A model generated the notes under the pieces. The model searched no databases, had not been told where the DNA came from, and saw only the letters and a program-made list of their open reading frames with translations. A program made the translations under genes and the position numbers. Shown here piece by piece: positions 43,450 through 55,140 of a DNA stretch of 64,000 bases (its first letter is position 1; each line of letters begins with the position of its first letter). Source of the DNA: Limnanthes douglasii subsp. nivea (Eukaryota > Streptophyta > Magnoliopsida > Brassicales > Limnanthaceae); assembly GCA_036936605.1 (NCBI GenBank), contig JAUPFV010000001.1, positions 348,513,081 to 348,577,080 on the forward strand, written 5' to 3'.

Positions 43450-44640
43450 CAGACACATGTTATACATTTTTAGATAATGGATGCTCCAATAGTGATTCAA
43501 AGGATTTAAATCCATGTGTTTAAACCGATATGTCCCATGATGTCCTGTAGAGATAACTTTGTACGATCAATCCCGATTTGGAGCTATTTTTTCTGTATTT
43601 TTATCATATCCCTTTAGAAGATTTTATTCACGACTAGGTCACTTTATTTAAGAACATTGGGCTTTAGCTTTGATTAAATATTCCCTTCATTTTTATAATG
43701 TTTTCCTTAACTTTAGCTTGATATTTTCATTCTTCAATCAAATCAATAGACGTTTATCTTTATTCACTATTGTTTTCTTACGAATAATATTTTATTCTTT
43801 GACTAGGAACAATTATCTTTGCCGGGAATACAGATTTCATCCCGTATACCAAGGAAAAAGGATTTTCTTCTGTAGCCGGCATATGGGTTGTCATATACGT
43901 CCAAAACATCTGTGTTAATATGTCGGGCCACTTTCCCTTAGCTCCCTCAATTTGTATTTTATTTATTTTATCTATAATAGTTATGCTTGTCACCTTTACT
44001 TGTCTATTTGCTTGGGGGCAATATGGAGTCGAAAAATCTAGTTCCACCCATATATATTGAATAAAACATTGTTATCATTACATTTATAAATTAAGGTCCA
44101 TTATTTGTTATTAAGATTTTTGGAACCCCTAAGCTTGAACATCTGACTTTGAAGGAAGTTGCATATTTTTTAGCCCTTGTCTTGTACAAGGCTTTTGCTT
44201 TAACTAATTTTTATAAAGTGGTCAACAACCATTACAAAAAAATGTATTTTTCCTATAGCCATTGGTAAGGGGTCCCACTAAGTCGATCCCCCACTTATCA
44301 AAACGACAACGTACTAAAACTATGCTTATTGGTTCATTAGAAAATGGATTGTATTAACCTAGTTTTGGAAGTCATAAATTATCATACGATGGCCTCGACA
44401 TCTGCCACTAGTTTTGGAAGAAAATATGTTGTAAGAAGAAAGCGCATGATCAAACTTCTATGTCCATAGTGAGCTTTTGTAACCGGTTTGTACAGTATCT
44501 CTAAGAATAAAGATGACATCATCTTTGTTTAAACATCATAACATCACCCTCGTAACACTTTTTCTATATACGAGGTCATCAAGAATCACAAACTTAAAGG
44601 CTAATATTCTCAATACACATGCCTCAGTTAATCACATTAT
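43450..44640 (-). pseudogene. Tat-4 integrase remnant
   Basis: Minus-strand reading gives a decayed N-terminal part (FKFVILDDLVYRKS near 44600), then at 44047 STPYCPQANRQVKVT, where the catalytic Glu of the usual GQVEV is Lys. GAKGKWPDIL and PFSLVYGMKSVFPAKI follow, then a frameshifted C-terminal domain to about 43450. The 5' end stops where the chromovirus-like element inserted. Confidence 0.75.
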
Positions 44641-44644
44641 GTCG

Positions 44645-45145
44645 TGGTAGCGCCAGACTACGAGATGGAACAGGCGGTGGAAAATACAGAGAAAGAAGGA
44701 CAAAAAACAGAAAGATAGATAGCTCTAACCCTAGGCTAGAGTAAAAAAGACTTTAAAGAAAGTCAATTTCTATTCAAAAAAGTCTGAGGTAAAACTAAGC
44801 TTTGAGAGCCTTTTATAAAAGTGCTCGAAACCCTAGTCCAAAATTAACGCTTTTTCCTTATACAATAAAATAAATCCCAGCCCAATTTCAAAGCGATTGG
44901 AGTTCGTTAAGTATTTTAATAAGATCCAACAAAAATAGGAAAATGTAGAAAATTCACTAAAACAACAAAACGAGGGTTTAAACGATGGACTTCATCACGT
45001 TGTGATACTTTCGAAAATCGTTGGGCTTCTCGATGCGTCCAATTTGAGTGGTCGCAGGCTTAATTCTGATACCTGGGCCCCAAATAAAGCCCGTTTCCGT
45101 TTGTCCAAAAGGGCCATATATCAATGGGCTCGTGCAACTACATCA
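44645..45145 (-). repeat. Chromovirus-like element 3' LTR
   Basis: 501 bp with TG/CA ends, aligning with 49610-50082 at roughly nine bases in ten. It has about 28 extra bases (around 44986-45025), including the palindrome ATCACGTTGTGAT, which the other LTR lacks. The adjacent 45146-45157 reads AGTTAGAGAGGA on the minus strand, the purine tract. Confidence 0.93.
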
Positions 45146-45181
45146 TCCTCTCTAACTTCAAAAGAATTCACCCACGAATTC

Positions 45182-46398
45182 TCAGTTGAAATCATCCTCA
45201 GCAGCAACGGTAAATGCCAGTAGGTGCTTCACGTTGAAAGCGTTATGGGTCTTCATGTGGCTGGGTAGCTTCAACCTGTATGCATTGGGATTAATATTTT
45301 CAATAATTTCAAACGGACTCACCTTCCTTGCAGTCAACTTGTTGTATTCGTGTGCAGGATATCGATCCCTGGTCAAAACAACCCATACAAAGTCCCCCAC
45401 TGCAAACTCCACCAGGCGGCGCTTCTTATCTGCGACAATATTGTACTTCTGTATTGTTTCCTCCAGGTGTTTGCGGGTGTTCTCATGGATCTCCCATAGA
45501 TCAGAAATGTCATTCTCGACCTTAGCTGGAACCTTATCAAGTGTTGGGAAAGCTAAGTCCATAGGCTCGCGTGGGTTATAACCATAGACTACCACGAATG
45601 GACTATACCCAGTACTGCGTTTGTGGTGCCTGTTGTAGGCGAACTCAACGTGATAAAGGCAAGAATCTCATGCTTTCAAGTTCCCAGAGACCTCTGGGCG
45701 TAACATGTTTCCTAACGTTCAATTAGTTACCTCGGTTTGGCCGTCTGTCTACGGGTGATATGCGCTGCTAAAACTCAGCTTCGTGTTTGTGAGGCGCCAC
45801 AAACTTCTCAAAAAATGCCCCACAAACTGCGTATCACGATCAGAAACAATATTCAAAGGTAGACCATGTAAGCGGTAGACCTCACGAAGTATAAATTAGC
45901 AACATTCACAGCATCTGTGGTTTTCTTGCAGGCAATAAAGTGAGCCATCTTAGAAAACCTATCAACTACTACAAAAATAGAATCGTTACCGCTCTGTGTT
46001 CTTGGAAGCCCAGAGATAAAATCCATGCTGACACTTCGCCATGGTCCTTCTGGTATTGGGAGTGGTAGGTATAGACCTGCGTTGGAGGATGTACCTTTTG
46101 CGACCTGGCAAACCCGACAACCAGCTACAAAACATATAACATCTCGCCTCAAATGCGACCAGAAGAACTGACTGGATACAGAGTGAAGGGTTTGATCTTG
46201 ACCCCCATGCCCCTCGTTGTGTCTCTCCTGTACAATCAGTAACCTCAATATTCCCTCATGAATACAAAGTAAATTTCCTTTGAAGAGGTAACCGTTGCTC
46301 ACTGCAAAATCTTTTCTCAAACCTGCGCTGACGTTCTCTAAAATAGGACCAAAATATGGATCGATAGCCAATAAATTCTTCATCACATAGAATCCCAT
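45182..46398 (-). pseudogene. Chromovirus-like integrase
   Basis: 46398-45853: zinc-binding module with HNEGHGG and CRVCQVAKG, then core MDFISGLPRTQSGNDSIFVV and VDRFSKMAHFIACKKT. After a decayed gap containing the second Asp and Glu region, 45595-45182 encodes the C-terminal domain with FAVGDFVWVVLTRDRYPAHE, INPNAYRLKLPSH and FNVKHLLAF. No chromodomain aromatic cage is seen before the frame ends. Confidence 0.87.
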
Positions 46399-46429
46399 AA
46401 CTTATCCTTCCATACGAATCATCATGTTG

Positions 46430-47584
46430 CGTCGGCTTAGTGCGTTAGCTACGCGGTTAACTGTCCCCGAAGTATGCTTAATAGATTAGGTAAATTGTTG
46501 AGTAAATGCTGCCCAACGTGCATGACGAGAAGAGTGTTTCTCTTGACTTTGCAGATGCTTCAAGGCATCATAATCGGTGTACATGGCAAAGTCATTGTAG
46601 GCCAAGTAGGAACTCTAGTGCTTCAAAGCTTGTACAACTGCAAATAACTCCTTGTCATAAGTGCTGTAGTTGAGTTTAGCTCCACTTAACTTTTCGCTGA
46701 AGTATGCTACGAGGCAGCCTCGTTGGCTGAGTACAACTCTAATGCCCAATCCGGACGCATCACAATGCAGTTCAAATCCTGTAGAGAATTCTGGTAAAAC
46801 TAGAATCGGTGTAGTGGTCAGTCTTACCTTGATTTTCTCAAACGTCTTAGTTGCTTTAATGGTCCAGTAAAATTTTGTTTCCTTCATATACTCTGTAATA
46901 TGAGCCATGACAATGCTGAATTTATGTATGAACCGTCTGTAAAAAGGAGACCAATTCGTGAAAAAGAGTGGACTTCAGTGATAGAAGTAGGAATAAGCCA
47001 GTCTTGCACGACTGCCACTTTTGACTGATCCACAGACAACCCATCATTTGACACGATATACCCCAGGAAGACGACCGAGTCTGTCATAAAACAATTCTTA
47101 TCGAGTCCTCCATAAAAATCCTCTCGTCTTAAAACAACCAATATTTTGCGTAAGTGCTGGAGATGCTCTCTTCCGTGGTATTATATATAAGAATATCATC
47201 AAAATACACAACAAGAAATTTTCCGATGAACGAGTGAAATACCTGGTTCATAACCCGCATGAACGTGCTAGGAGCGTTAGAAATACCGAATGACATTACC
47301 ATCCATTCAAACAGACCTTCTCGGGTCTTGAAGGCTGTTTTCCACTCATCTCCCATACGAATACGGTGATATCCGCTCTTCAAATCCAACTTCATAAACA
47401 TAGTAGCACCATTCAATTGATCTAGTAAATCATCAAGGCGAGGAATATGAAACCGATACCTGACTGTAATTTTGTTGATAGTCATGCTATCCACATTCAT
47501 TCTCATTGAGCCATCCTTCTTTGGTGTTAACATTGCAGGAACCGCACAAGGACTAAGACTCTCACGGATGTGGCCTTTCGTCAA
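46430..47584 (-). pseudogene. Chromovirus-like reverse transcriptase and RNase H
   Basis: 47584-47129 is RT with [34 protein letters not shown] and intact catalytic [11 protein letters not shown] frameshift near 47135 leads to VFLGYIVSNDGL (about 47070). RNase H is at 46800-46430, with [10 protein letters not shown] and [19 protein letters not shown]. The first half of RT is upstream of 47584 and decayed. Confidence 0.9.
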
Positions 47585-47747
47585 CAGTTCTTCTACCTAT
47601 CTGCGAAGCTGTTCATGCTCTTTCGGCCCATCTGATAATGCGGTTAGATAGGTAGGCTAAGACCCGGTAGAAGGTCAATCTGGTGCTGAATATCTCTCAA
47701 TGGAGGAAAACCTGTAGGTAGAGTATCCAGAAAGACAACAGAAAACT

Positions 47748-48461
47748 CTACCAATAGCGGCCGAATGGATCAGTACTAAATTCTTTAACAACCAAAAGAT
47801 AGACAATCCCTGTTTCATGAGCATGTTCTATAAACTCATTTCGAGCTAGAAAATTCTTACCCGACTCCTTTGATACTACAAGGACAGGTTTTGGGGAGAC
47901 TTCTCTAGTTGGTGTTAATATGAACCTGACATTATTCCATCTGAAATTGTAGCGGTTCCTCCTACGATCATATGTGACACCTCTATCATATTTCCAGGGC
48001 CGGCCTAGCAACAAGTGACACGCATCCATCCCAATGACACCGCACCATGCTTTATCCCTATAGTTACCAACATAGAAAGATTTTATACATCTTCTAGAGA
48101 TATTTACCTTACTACCTTTCTTTAACCAGGTAAGCTTGTAGGGGTCTGGGCGGTCTTCTGTTTTCAGGGCTAACTTTTGCACAAGTTCTTTAGAGATAAC
48201 ATTTTCGCAGCTCCCTGAATCAATGATGAATTTACATACCCTTCCCCCAATAGTACAAGTCAATTGGAAAATATTGTTCCGTAGCCAATCATCCCCTTCA
48301 CTTCTGGATTTCAGCGTCAGACAGATACACCTTAAAACTAGTGCCTGACCAATATCTCCTCCTGTAACCTGGTTCTCTGGAACCTCATCAACAAAATCCT
48401 CTGGTTCCTCATCAAACTGTGGGTCACCCTCTAGGTAAAAATCAGCAGTATCAGCGAACAT
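47748..48461 (-). pseudogene. Chromovirus-like aspartic protease
   Basis: A single 237-codon open frame with an acidic N-terminus, FIIDSGSCENVIS (DSG catalytic triad, about 48215), ELVQKLALKTE, VIGMDACHLLLGRPWKYDRG (about 48020) and NNVRFILTP. 47585-47747 is the spacer to RT. One of the better preserved frames of the element. Confidence 0.88.
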
Positions 48462-48473
48462 ACCCCTCGATTG

Positions 48474-49579
48474 TTATGGCTGTTGTCGTAATTTTGGACA
48501 CTGTAAAGCAATGAGCCCTAGTTCATGACAATGGTAGCACCGAACCTGTGAGAAAGTAACTATGCGACTAGGAACCTGGAAATTAGCACATGTACGCATA
48601 GGAGCAGCAGTTGGTACTCCTGGGTTAGGGCTTGGAACCGTGCTTTTTGGGAACGCCCATGGAGTTATTCTGGTAGTATCTCCTTTATAAGGCTTTTGTG
48701 AAAGGGCTTTCTCCAAATGTAATGCGCGCTGATGTGCTTCAGACACATTCATAAGGCCGAACATGTTCAGTTGGTCCTAGAACTGCTGTCTCATCCCCCC
48801 TATATAACGAGATACTAGCCGATCTGCTGAGTCAACAATATCGACACGGTTTTTTATCTTGAAAAAATCGTTAGTTTATTCGTCAACAGTCCTTGACCCT
48901 TGTTTAAGGTTTTGGCAGATACATGATACGTGCATAGTTGTAAAGCAAAAACGCAGCCCTCAAGTGCTTCACAAACTTAGTCCAAGTTGTTATTTTTGGC
49001 TTACCTTGTCTTGCTCTACTTTGCTTGATCTTTTGCCACCAGGATGCAGCTCGGCCTCAGAACTTAGTTGCAACCAATTGTACCCGTTTTGCATCTGGAA
49101 CCTCCGTGAAATCAAGGACTTCTTCAACTGAGGTGATCCAATCTAAAACTCCTCCGGTTCGAGACCCCATTGGAACTCTCGGATCTCCAGTTTGAATCCA
49201 GATTCCCACCGGTTGTTGGCGTTCAGATCAGAATCTCTCGTTCGCGGCTGCTCAAAGACTTGGTCACGATAGTCTTGTGGGGAATATTGACCCCTACCTT
49301 GTTCTCGCCGAGGAGCAAATGGATTCCGCTCGCAGCCAATCTCTCTCTCAGATCCGACGACGGGTTGCTCGAACCTGGAGCTCGAAATCCGTTGGTTTGG
49401 TTGTTCAACAGTCTGTGTAGTGCTTCTTGTACATCTCTCATCTGATTTCCCAACGAGTGCATCTGTTCACCAACCTGGGATTGGAATTGACCGAATTCAT
49501 CACAGTCGACCGATTCAGTGATCATAAGAGTGGACTTCCCCCGAAAAGATCGCTTTGGCGGCATACCATCGTTACCCAC
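48474..49579 (-). pseudogene. Chromovirus-like gag
   Basis: Starts at MGNDGMPPKRSFRG (49579), 30 bp inside the 5' LTR, with a Gln-rich heptad region (EQMHSLGNQMRDVQEALHRL). The central gag domain (49220-48770) is interrupted by stops. The C-terminal part ends in a zinc knuckle CYHCHELGLIALQCPKL (about 48530), a C-x2-C-x9-C form in which the expected GH is GL. Confidence 0.82.
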
Positions 49580-49596
49580 ACCGTAGGAACTCTAAA

Positions 49597-49606
49597 TCTG
49601 ATACCA
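49597..49606 (-). promoter_or_regulatory. Primer-binding site, initiator methionine tRNA type
   Basis: TGGTATCAGA on the minus strand, three bases inside the 5' LTR. It is the standard complement of the 3' end of initiator tRNA-Met, used by most plant Copia and many chromovirus elements. Confidence 0.9.
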
Positions 49607-49609
49607 ATA

Positions 49610-50082
49610 TGGTAGTGCCAAGCTACGAGATGGAACAAGCGGCGGAAAATACTAAGAAAGAATGAGGAAAGACAAAAAGATAGATAGCTCTAACCCTAGG
49701 TCAGAGTAAAAGAGATTTTAAAGAAAATCAAATTCTATTAAAAAAAGTCTGAGGCAAAACTAAGGTTTGAGAGCCTTTTATAAAAGTGCTCGAAACCCTA
49801 GCCCAAACTAAAGCTTTTTCCTTATGCAATAAAATAAAGTCCAGCCCAATTTCAAAGCGATTGGAGCTGGTTAAGTATTTTAATAAAATCCAACAAAAAT
49901 AAGAAAATGCAGAAAATTCACTAAAACAGCAAAATGAGGGTTTAAACGATAGAATTTAGGGCTTCTCGACGCGTTTGATTTGAGTGGTCGCATCGCCTAA
50001 TTGTTATACCTGGCCCCCAAATAAATTCCATTTCCGTTTGTCCAAAATGGTCATATAGCCATGAGCTCGTGCAACTACATCA
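49610..50082 (-). repeat. Chromovirus-like element 5' LTR
   Basis: 473 bp with TG/CA ends. TATAAAAG is read on the minus strand at about 49777-49786 as the likely TATA box of the gag-pol transcript. Confidence 0.93.
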
Positions 50083-50087
50083 TGTCG

Positions 50088-50800
50088 CCTCTCTAGGATT
50101 GTCAACTTCTTTCTCAGAATTATCACTTCTCGATAGTTGATGATCCTCTCCTGAATTATTTGATTGTTATTAAGCTAGTTTCTTGGGATCTTGAATTATT
50201 ATATAACAACTTATGGTTGTTCTTTGGCTACCTTTGAGTATCCCCACAAGCTTTCCAACATGTTATTTAAGGTATTACCGAAAGCAACAAGTTGTTCCTT
50301 TGATTTTATATACGCACAACCTTTCCATGATCGCGTGATACGAGTTAGGTGCGTCGGCTATCATGAATAGAGTTCTTACAACTTTATTAGTATCGCAAAA
50401 GAGTTCAACCTTTCCCTCATAGCTAACTAAGTGCTTACCGATATGCTTATAACGAGGTGCACTGACCATTCTCCATTAACCTTTCTTGAAGATAAAATTT
50501 GTTGATCTATCACTGTTGACCAAAACTCACGTGACCATAACTCTGGAATCAATGCATCTTCTGGTAACAACTCCTCTTAAATAATCATTGTTGAATGTCA
50601 TATTAATGATTTATTTCAAGATCACTTGAACCATCATAAATATCCATTCGATATATATATAAAATTTTTGGGGAAGTTTTCCCTTGAAAATTTTCTTATC
50701 AAACGGAGATTCATGTAGCATACAATCTGCCATATTTGGAATTTCTTCATTACATTTAATCTCTTTTTTCTTCTTATTTTTATCTAAAACCACATTACTT
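50088..50800 (-). pseudogene. Tat-4 gag and protease remnants
   Basis: 50793-50611 gives ESPFDKKIFKGKLPQKF, the pre-gag-domain block (compare NSPLTDEI and LPKRF in Tat-1). 50469-50275 gives the end of protease, VRTLFMIADAPNSYHAIM (family VDCPTSYN and ILGR). The gag domain proper between them is reduced. A decayed stretch with YSKVAKE follows to 50088, the insertion site of the chromovirus-like element. The gag frame is interrupted at 50800 by the LINE. Confidence 0.65.
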
Positions 50801-51375
50801 TTATTTTTATTTTTTTAGAATAAAAGAAATTTTATTAAGACTAAAAGCCCACTAACGGGTAAGTTACAAACTCAAAATTGGGCGCCAACTCAAGTAATAA
50901 GAAATAGGGCGCCAAACTAAAATTTAAATTCATTCCTTCATTTCTAGAGAGAAAAGAAATTCAATTATGAAGCATATTCTGCAATTCTCCCGAAATCTTC
51001 TTTTATTCTGATTAAGCAAATTAATTTGATATTCCATATACTTCGTAGACATCTGAGGACATGATAAAGATCTTCTAGTTCCTTAATTCAATCAATCCTG
51101 AATCTCAAGGTTCTTCACTTATCTTCTTCAACTTCCCATATTCATTTTTTTCTTTTATTTTTTCCTACCTGCAAGTACAAAGGAAATTTTGGCCATTATC
51201 AAACTTTCCTTGCAGCCTGTTACTAACATTGATACTAAGTTATTATTATAATTTATAACACAAGACCTTTAGTCCTCTATGTTAATATAGCCTAAGTTTA
51301 AGCTTTCGAGAAAGGTTATACCCTTTAAGGGATTTGGGGCATCAGATTCAGTAAATTCCATTTTAAACTTGCATT

Positions 51376-51770
51376 TTAGGATCCGTTAGCAAGCCAATCA
51401 GCTCCTTGGTTTTCGACCCTTGAAATATAATATATAGACATTGATGAAGCAAATAAATTTTGACAGTATTGAAGGGTCAGGTTTAAAGGCCAAGGGAATG
51501 TACCATTATTAGAAATCATATTAACCAGACTAAGAGAGTCTGTTTCAATTTTTATGTATATCATACCTTTTATAAAGCAACAAACCATCAAGCAACACCC
51601 TTCCTTCAGCCATGATGGAGTCATTTTTCCATAAAGTAAGTAGCTTCTCTAATGATAGTTCCTTTATGATCTCTGATAATTTTACTACCATTTGAGTGGA
51701 CATTCCATTGACACGAATCGTCTGTGTTAAGCTTTAGGAAATCCTGGCCAGGGTGATACCATTTTAGGTA
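51376..51770 (-). pseudogene. LINE RNase H domain
   Basis: LKLNTDDS (about 51735) holds the first catalytic Asp; IKIETDSLSLVNMI (about 51550) the Glu and Asp motif; SRVENQGADWLANGS (51420) the last. This is the RNase H appended to many plant L1 elements. The domain's upstream part is separated from the rest by the MITE at 51771-52393. 50817-51375 is the LINE 3' untranslated region. Confidence 0.8.
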
Positions 51771-52393
51771 CAATAGAAAATCTATAAAATAATACACTTG
51801 GGACCACCAAAATTTATTAATTATAAGAGTTATTAATTAATCGATAAATTAATAATTATTAATGTATATATTAATTAATATTTTATTAATTTATAGTAAA
51901 ATACTTAGTTTACAAACACCTTTCAAACTTCCACTTAATTATTGTATAGTATACAATGCATGTATATCAAATGAAGGGCCCAATTTGAAAGAAACCTTCA
52001 ATCTTCCACCTTATTATGCTTCTTGTGTTCAATGTATCACTTTATGGGAATCACATTGAACAATTTCTTGTTGAGCTATGAGAAAACAACACCAGAAGTT
52101 CTTACCATGTTAAGGAAAATTAAAGACGAGATTCAAGGGGAAATTGATTTCAACAAAAGACAATTGAGTCATTTTTCAAGAAACCTTCATAAATCATTCA
52201 TGTAATATGCTATATATAAGGAATTATTAATTTATATTTTATATGGGGTCTAAAGAAATTATCAAAAATGTATTATCTTATAATTTTAGCGAATTATTAA
52301 TCTGGCACCCTATCCCCGAGTCGGGACCGGCCAAAAATATTATCTTAGAGAGTTTATTAAATAATCGAGTATTAATTTATTGAGTTTCTACTG
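51771..52393. mobile_element. pogo-like MITE (Emigrant/Lemi type) inside the LINE
   Basis: Left end CAATAGAAAATCTATAAAAT, right end (reversed) CAGTAGAAACTCAATAAATT, each flanked by TA (51769-51770 and 52394-52395). The CAGTARAA...CTCTATAAATTAATA ends and TA target site are typical of plant pogo-like MITEs. GGGACC and GGTCCC words lie subterminally. It is 623 bp, with a 60-codon open frame (52023-52205) of no known match. It interrupts the LINE between the zf-RVT-like region and RNase H. Confidence 0.8.
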
Positions 52394-53609
52394 TAGTTTG
52401 GATTTTTTCTCTCCAGCATTATAGTTAGTGCAACCCACGTAAATAGCTACTTTAGAATCATTCTTCCAGTGATTAGCTTTAAGATGGTTAGAACAGTCAA
52501 GACGAACAATAATGTTGTTTATATATTGAATAGCTGAGCTCAAATTAATGTTCTTATTGCTGCATTTCTTATTGTTTCTGGCTTTCCAAATTGTCCATAG
52601 TATTATAATTGGTAGTACTGTTCTTATATGGACAGATTTGGAGGTAGACCAAAACCAAGTATGAAGAATGTGTGCAATAGTCATAAATTTTTCTATCCTG
52701 ATGTTGAAAAGAGATGTAGAGTGAGACCAAAGTTTCCATGCAAAATTACAGTTAACAAAAAGATGCTTAGGAGATTCAATTTCAAAGTAGATCTCGCATT
52801 TTGAAACTATGTAGAAATGTTTTTTTGTAGAATAATGTCTACAAAGATGTAGTTATGCAGTAGTTTCCAAGCTAAAAAGAGAGAACTTTTTAGGGATTAC
52901 AGAATTCAACAACTTACTAAACAAGTTTGATTTGTTATGTTTTTGCGTCAGGTGATTCCAGGTAAGCCTAGTATTGAAGTTCTAATATGTAGATAGATTC
53001 CATTTTATGCTGTCTTCTTTGTTATTGTTGATGAAGTCCTTTTGATGTTATCAATAGTGGTTTGGTCTAGGAAGGTCCTCAATTTACTGGTATTATATTC
53101 ATTATCTCTCCAGTAATCTTTAACTAACTGCTGTGTGTATCCTGTATTGTTGTAATTTTCATTGAGAGTTATTAAATGAGGATAACCATACCAATTTTCA
53201 AGCCAGAATTCAATGTTTCCATTGCCCAGCTTCCACATAATGTTTGGCTTAATAATATACTTTATTTTGGTAAGTCTTTTTCATACGTTTGATCCAAATT
53301 TAGTATAAGATATTTGGAGAGGATAAAGAGTCTTGCACTAGATGTTGTTCATCAAATTTGCCCATAAAGTTTTGTTATTTCTAAAATTTAACCAAAGTTT
53401 ATAGTCATAAGTTTCCTGAAGATCAGCCAAACTTCTAATTTTCAAGCCTCCTTCATAGAATGGCTTGCATAGCTTGTTCCAAGAGGTCCAATGCATCCTG
53501 TTTCAGAAGTATTAGAGTTCCACAGGAATTTGATAAATATTTTTTAAATAAACATTAATCACATATTTAAGGATAGAGAATATTTGTACCCAGTAGTTTG
53601 GAATAGATA

Positions 53610-54962
53610 TTAGAGAAGAATTAATAAATGTAATCCCCCCCCCCCCCGCAAAGACAATTTCTTGTCTTCCCATTCTTTGATCTTAGTTGAGATTTTGGTG
53701 ATTAAAGAATCATAGTTTCTTGGACTACTGTTGTTGTTTAAGGTGATACCAAGGTAGTCAGTAGGGAGAGTACTATGATTGAATCCATATAGTTTTGCAC
53801 TAAATTCTATTATTGTAGATCTGGTCTTTGATATAAGGATACTTTTAGTTTTCTCACTATTAATCAGCTGTCCTGATATATTCTGATAAATCTGTAAAAA
53901 CTTGCCAAAATACTCTATAGAAGTGTCTAAACTTTTAGTGAATAATAGGATGTCATCTGCAAACAAAATACTAGGTATAATAAGGCTTCTTCTAGAGTTG
54001 AATTTCATTGTAAAGCTTGTATAAGCCTCTGATAAAAAACTTCTTCAACTAGAATGAAAAAACTTGGAGACAGAGGGTCACCCTGTCTCAAGCCTCTTTT
54101 GGTTTCAAAGTGGTCGTAGACTTTACCATTAATCAACATAGAAACATGAACATAGCTGATGAGGTTCCTGACCAGGCTTATAAATTTTTCAGAGAAGCCA
54201 AATGATTCAAGAACTTTGTATATAAAACTGTGGGATAGTTTGTCGAATACGCTGGACATATAAACTTGAATCATCAGGTTACAGTCCTTCTTATTATTGT
54301 TTAGATCATATATGAACTCTTTAGCAATTAAAACATTATCATGAATAGAGGTATTAGGAACATACGCTTCTTGAAATTTAGAAATAACTTTAAGAAGGAT
54401 AACAAATAGTCTATTGTTCACAATTTTAGACATAATTCTATTAATCATACTGCATAAACTAATAGGCCTGAAGTTTTTCCAACTAGTAGGGTTGGAGGAC
54501 TTAGAAATGAGACAGATACCAGTTGCTAGAACTCCCTTAGGAATTTTTTTACCTTTGATGAAGTCTTTCATGGTCAGGCAAAGATCTTCTTTGATTATAT
54601 GTCAGCAACTCTTAAAGAAACAACTATTGAATCCATCCACGCCTGCAACACTGGATGAATTAATTTTAGATATGATTTCATAAATTTCCTACTCACTTTA
54701 TAATCTTAGGAATTGTGTTAAAGATAGGATCACTAAGAATGTTTTCCTCATTAGCTTTACTAGAGTAAGGTGACTAAGTTAAAAGCTGCTTAAAATAATT
54801 AGCAGCAGAATGACCAATAGCTTCTCTGTCAGTTAGCCATTGATCGCCCTTCTTAATGCTGCTTATGATATTCCTCTTTCTTTCTTTTTTCTTTACAAAG
54901 TTCTGGAACAACTTAGTGTTCTTATCACCATCACTTAACCAAGTGGTATAACACTTTTGCAT
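53610..54962 (-). pseudogene. LINE reverse transcriptase
   Basis: 54962-54774: WLSDGDKNTKLFQNF, the conserved block before RT. 54571-54005: NFRPISLCSMINRIMSKI, FQEAYVPNTSIHDNVLIAKE, GLRQGDPLSPSFFILVEEVF. 54008-53610: LFADDILLF (intact catalytic pair), GQLINSEKTKS, YLGITLNN. A run of 13 C at 53635-53647 ends the last frame. Short frameshifts and stops interrupt it, but all RT blocks are present. Confidence 0.9.
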
Positions 54963-55140
54963 CCATTAAAACCATATTACTTGAATGATCTTTATAATCA
55001 TCATTTTTTTTTTGTCTTTTTTACTTTTACTATCGCTCCAATCTATCTGTGCAAAATCATTCTCTTATTTATTCATATACATCACTTATTTTTATTTCAT
55101 CTTGTCTGCGCAATTTATCTTACTATCTCATTTGTTTGAC

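Larger units (their letters stand above)
44645..50082 (-). mobile_element. Chromovirus-like Ty3/Gypsy element, structurally complete
   Basis: LTRs at 44645-45145 and 49610-50082, flanked by a perfect 5-bp duplication TGTCG (44640-44644 and 50083-50087). In minus orientation: primer site TGGTATCAGA, gag with zinc knuckle, protease, RT, RNase H, integrase, purine tract. One RNase H only, and no antisense gene. The protease LLGRPWKYDR motif and the integrase type suggest a chromovirus such as the Reina group; a chromodomain is not visible. Coding regions have stops. It is inserted in Tat-4. Confidence 0.95.
50801..54966 (-). mobile_element. 5'-truncated L1-type LINE with RNase H
   Basis: Flanked by TAAAACCACATTACTT (50785-50800) and TAAAACCATATTACTT (54967-54982), a 16-bp target duplication with one difference. 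On the minus strand: linker WLSDGDKNTKLF (about 54930), RT (54571-53610), a zf-RVT-like region WKLGNGNIEFWLENWYG (53235), ILWTIWKARN (about 52595), and an RNase H split by a MITE. The 3' end is an A-rich tail (T-rich on the plus strand at 50801-50816). The endonuclease is missing, as in typical 5'-truncated LINE insertions. It sits in Tat-4 gag. Confidence 0.9.
40147..55140 (-). mobile_element. Tat-4: heavily decayed Tat-lineage element with nested insertions
   Basis: Remaining parts in minus orientation: gag fragments (about 54983-55140 and 50611-50793), protease (50469-50275), then, across the nested chromovirus-like element, integrase (44640-43450), a tandem array, and the antisense gene on the plus strand (40168-42740). 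RT, RNase H and aRNH are missing between 50088 and 44644. Because the nested element has a perfect target duplication there, the deletion came first. No LTR is found. The right boundary is a guess. Confidence 0.65.

Noticed and set aside
45186..45581. 131-codon plus-strand open frame
   Set aside because: Exact shadow of the chromovirus-like integrase C-terminal domain on the minus strand.
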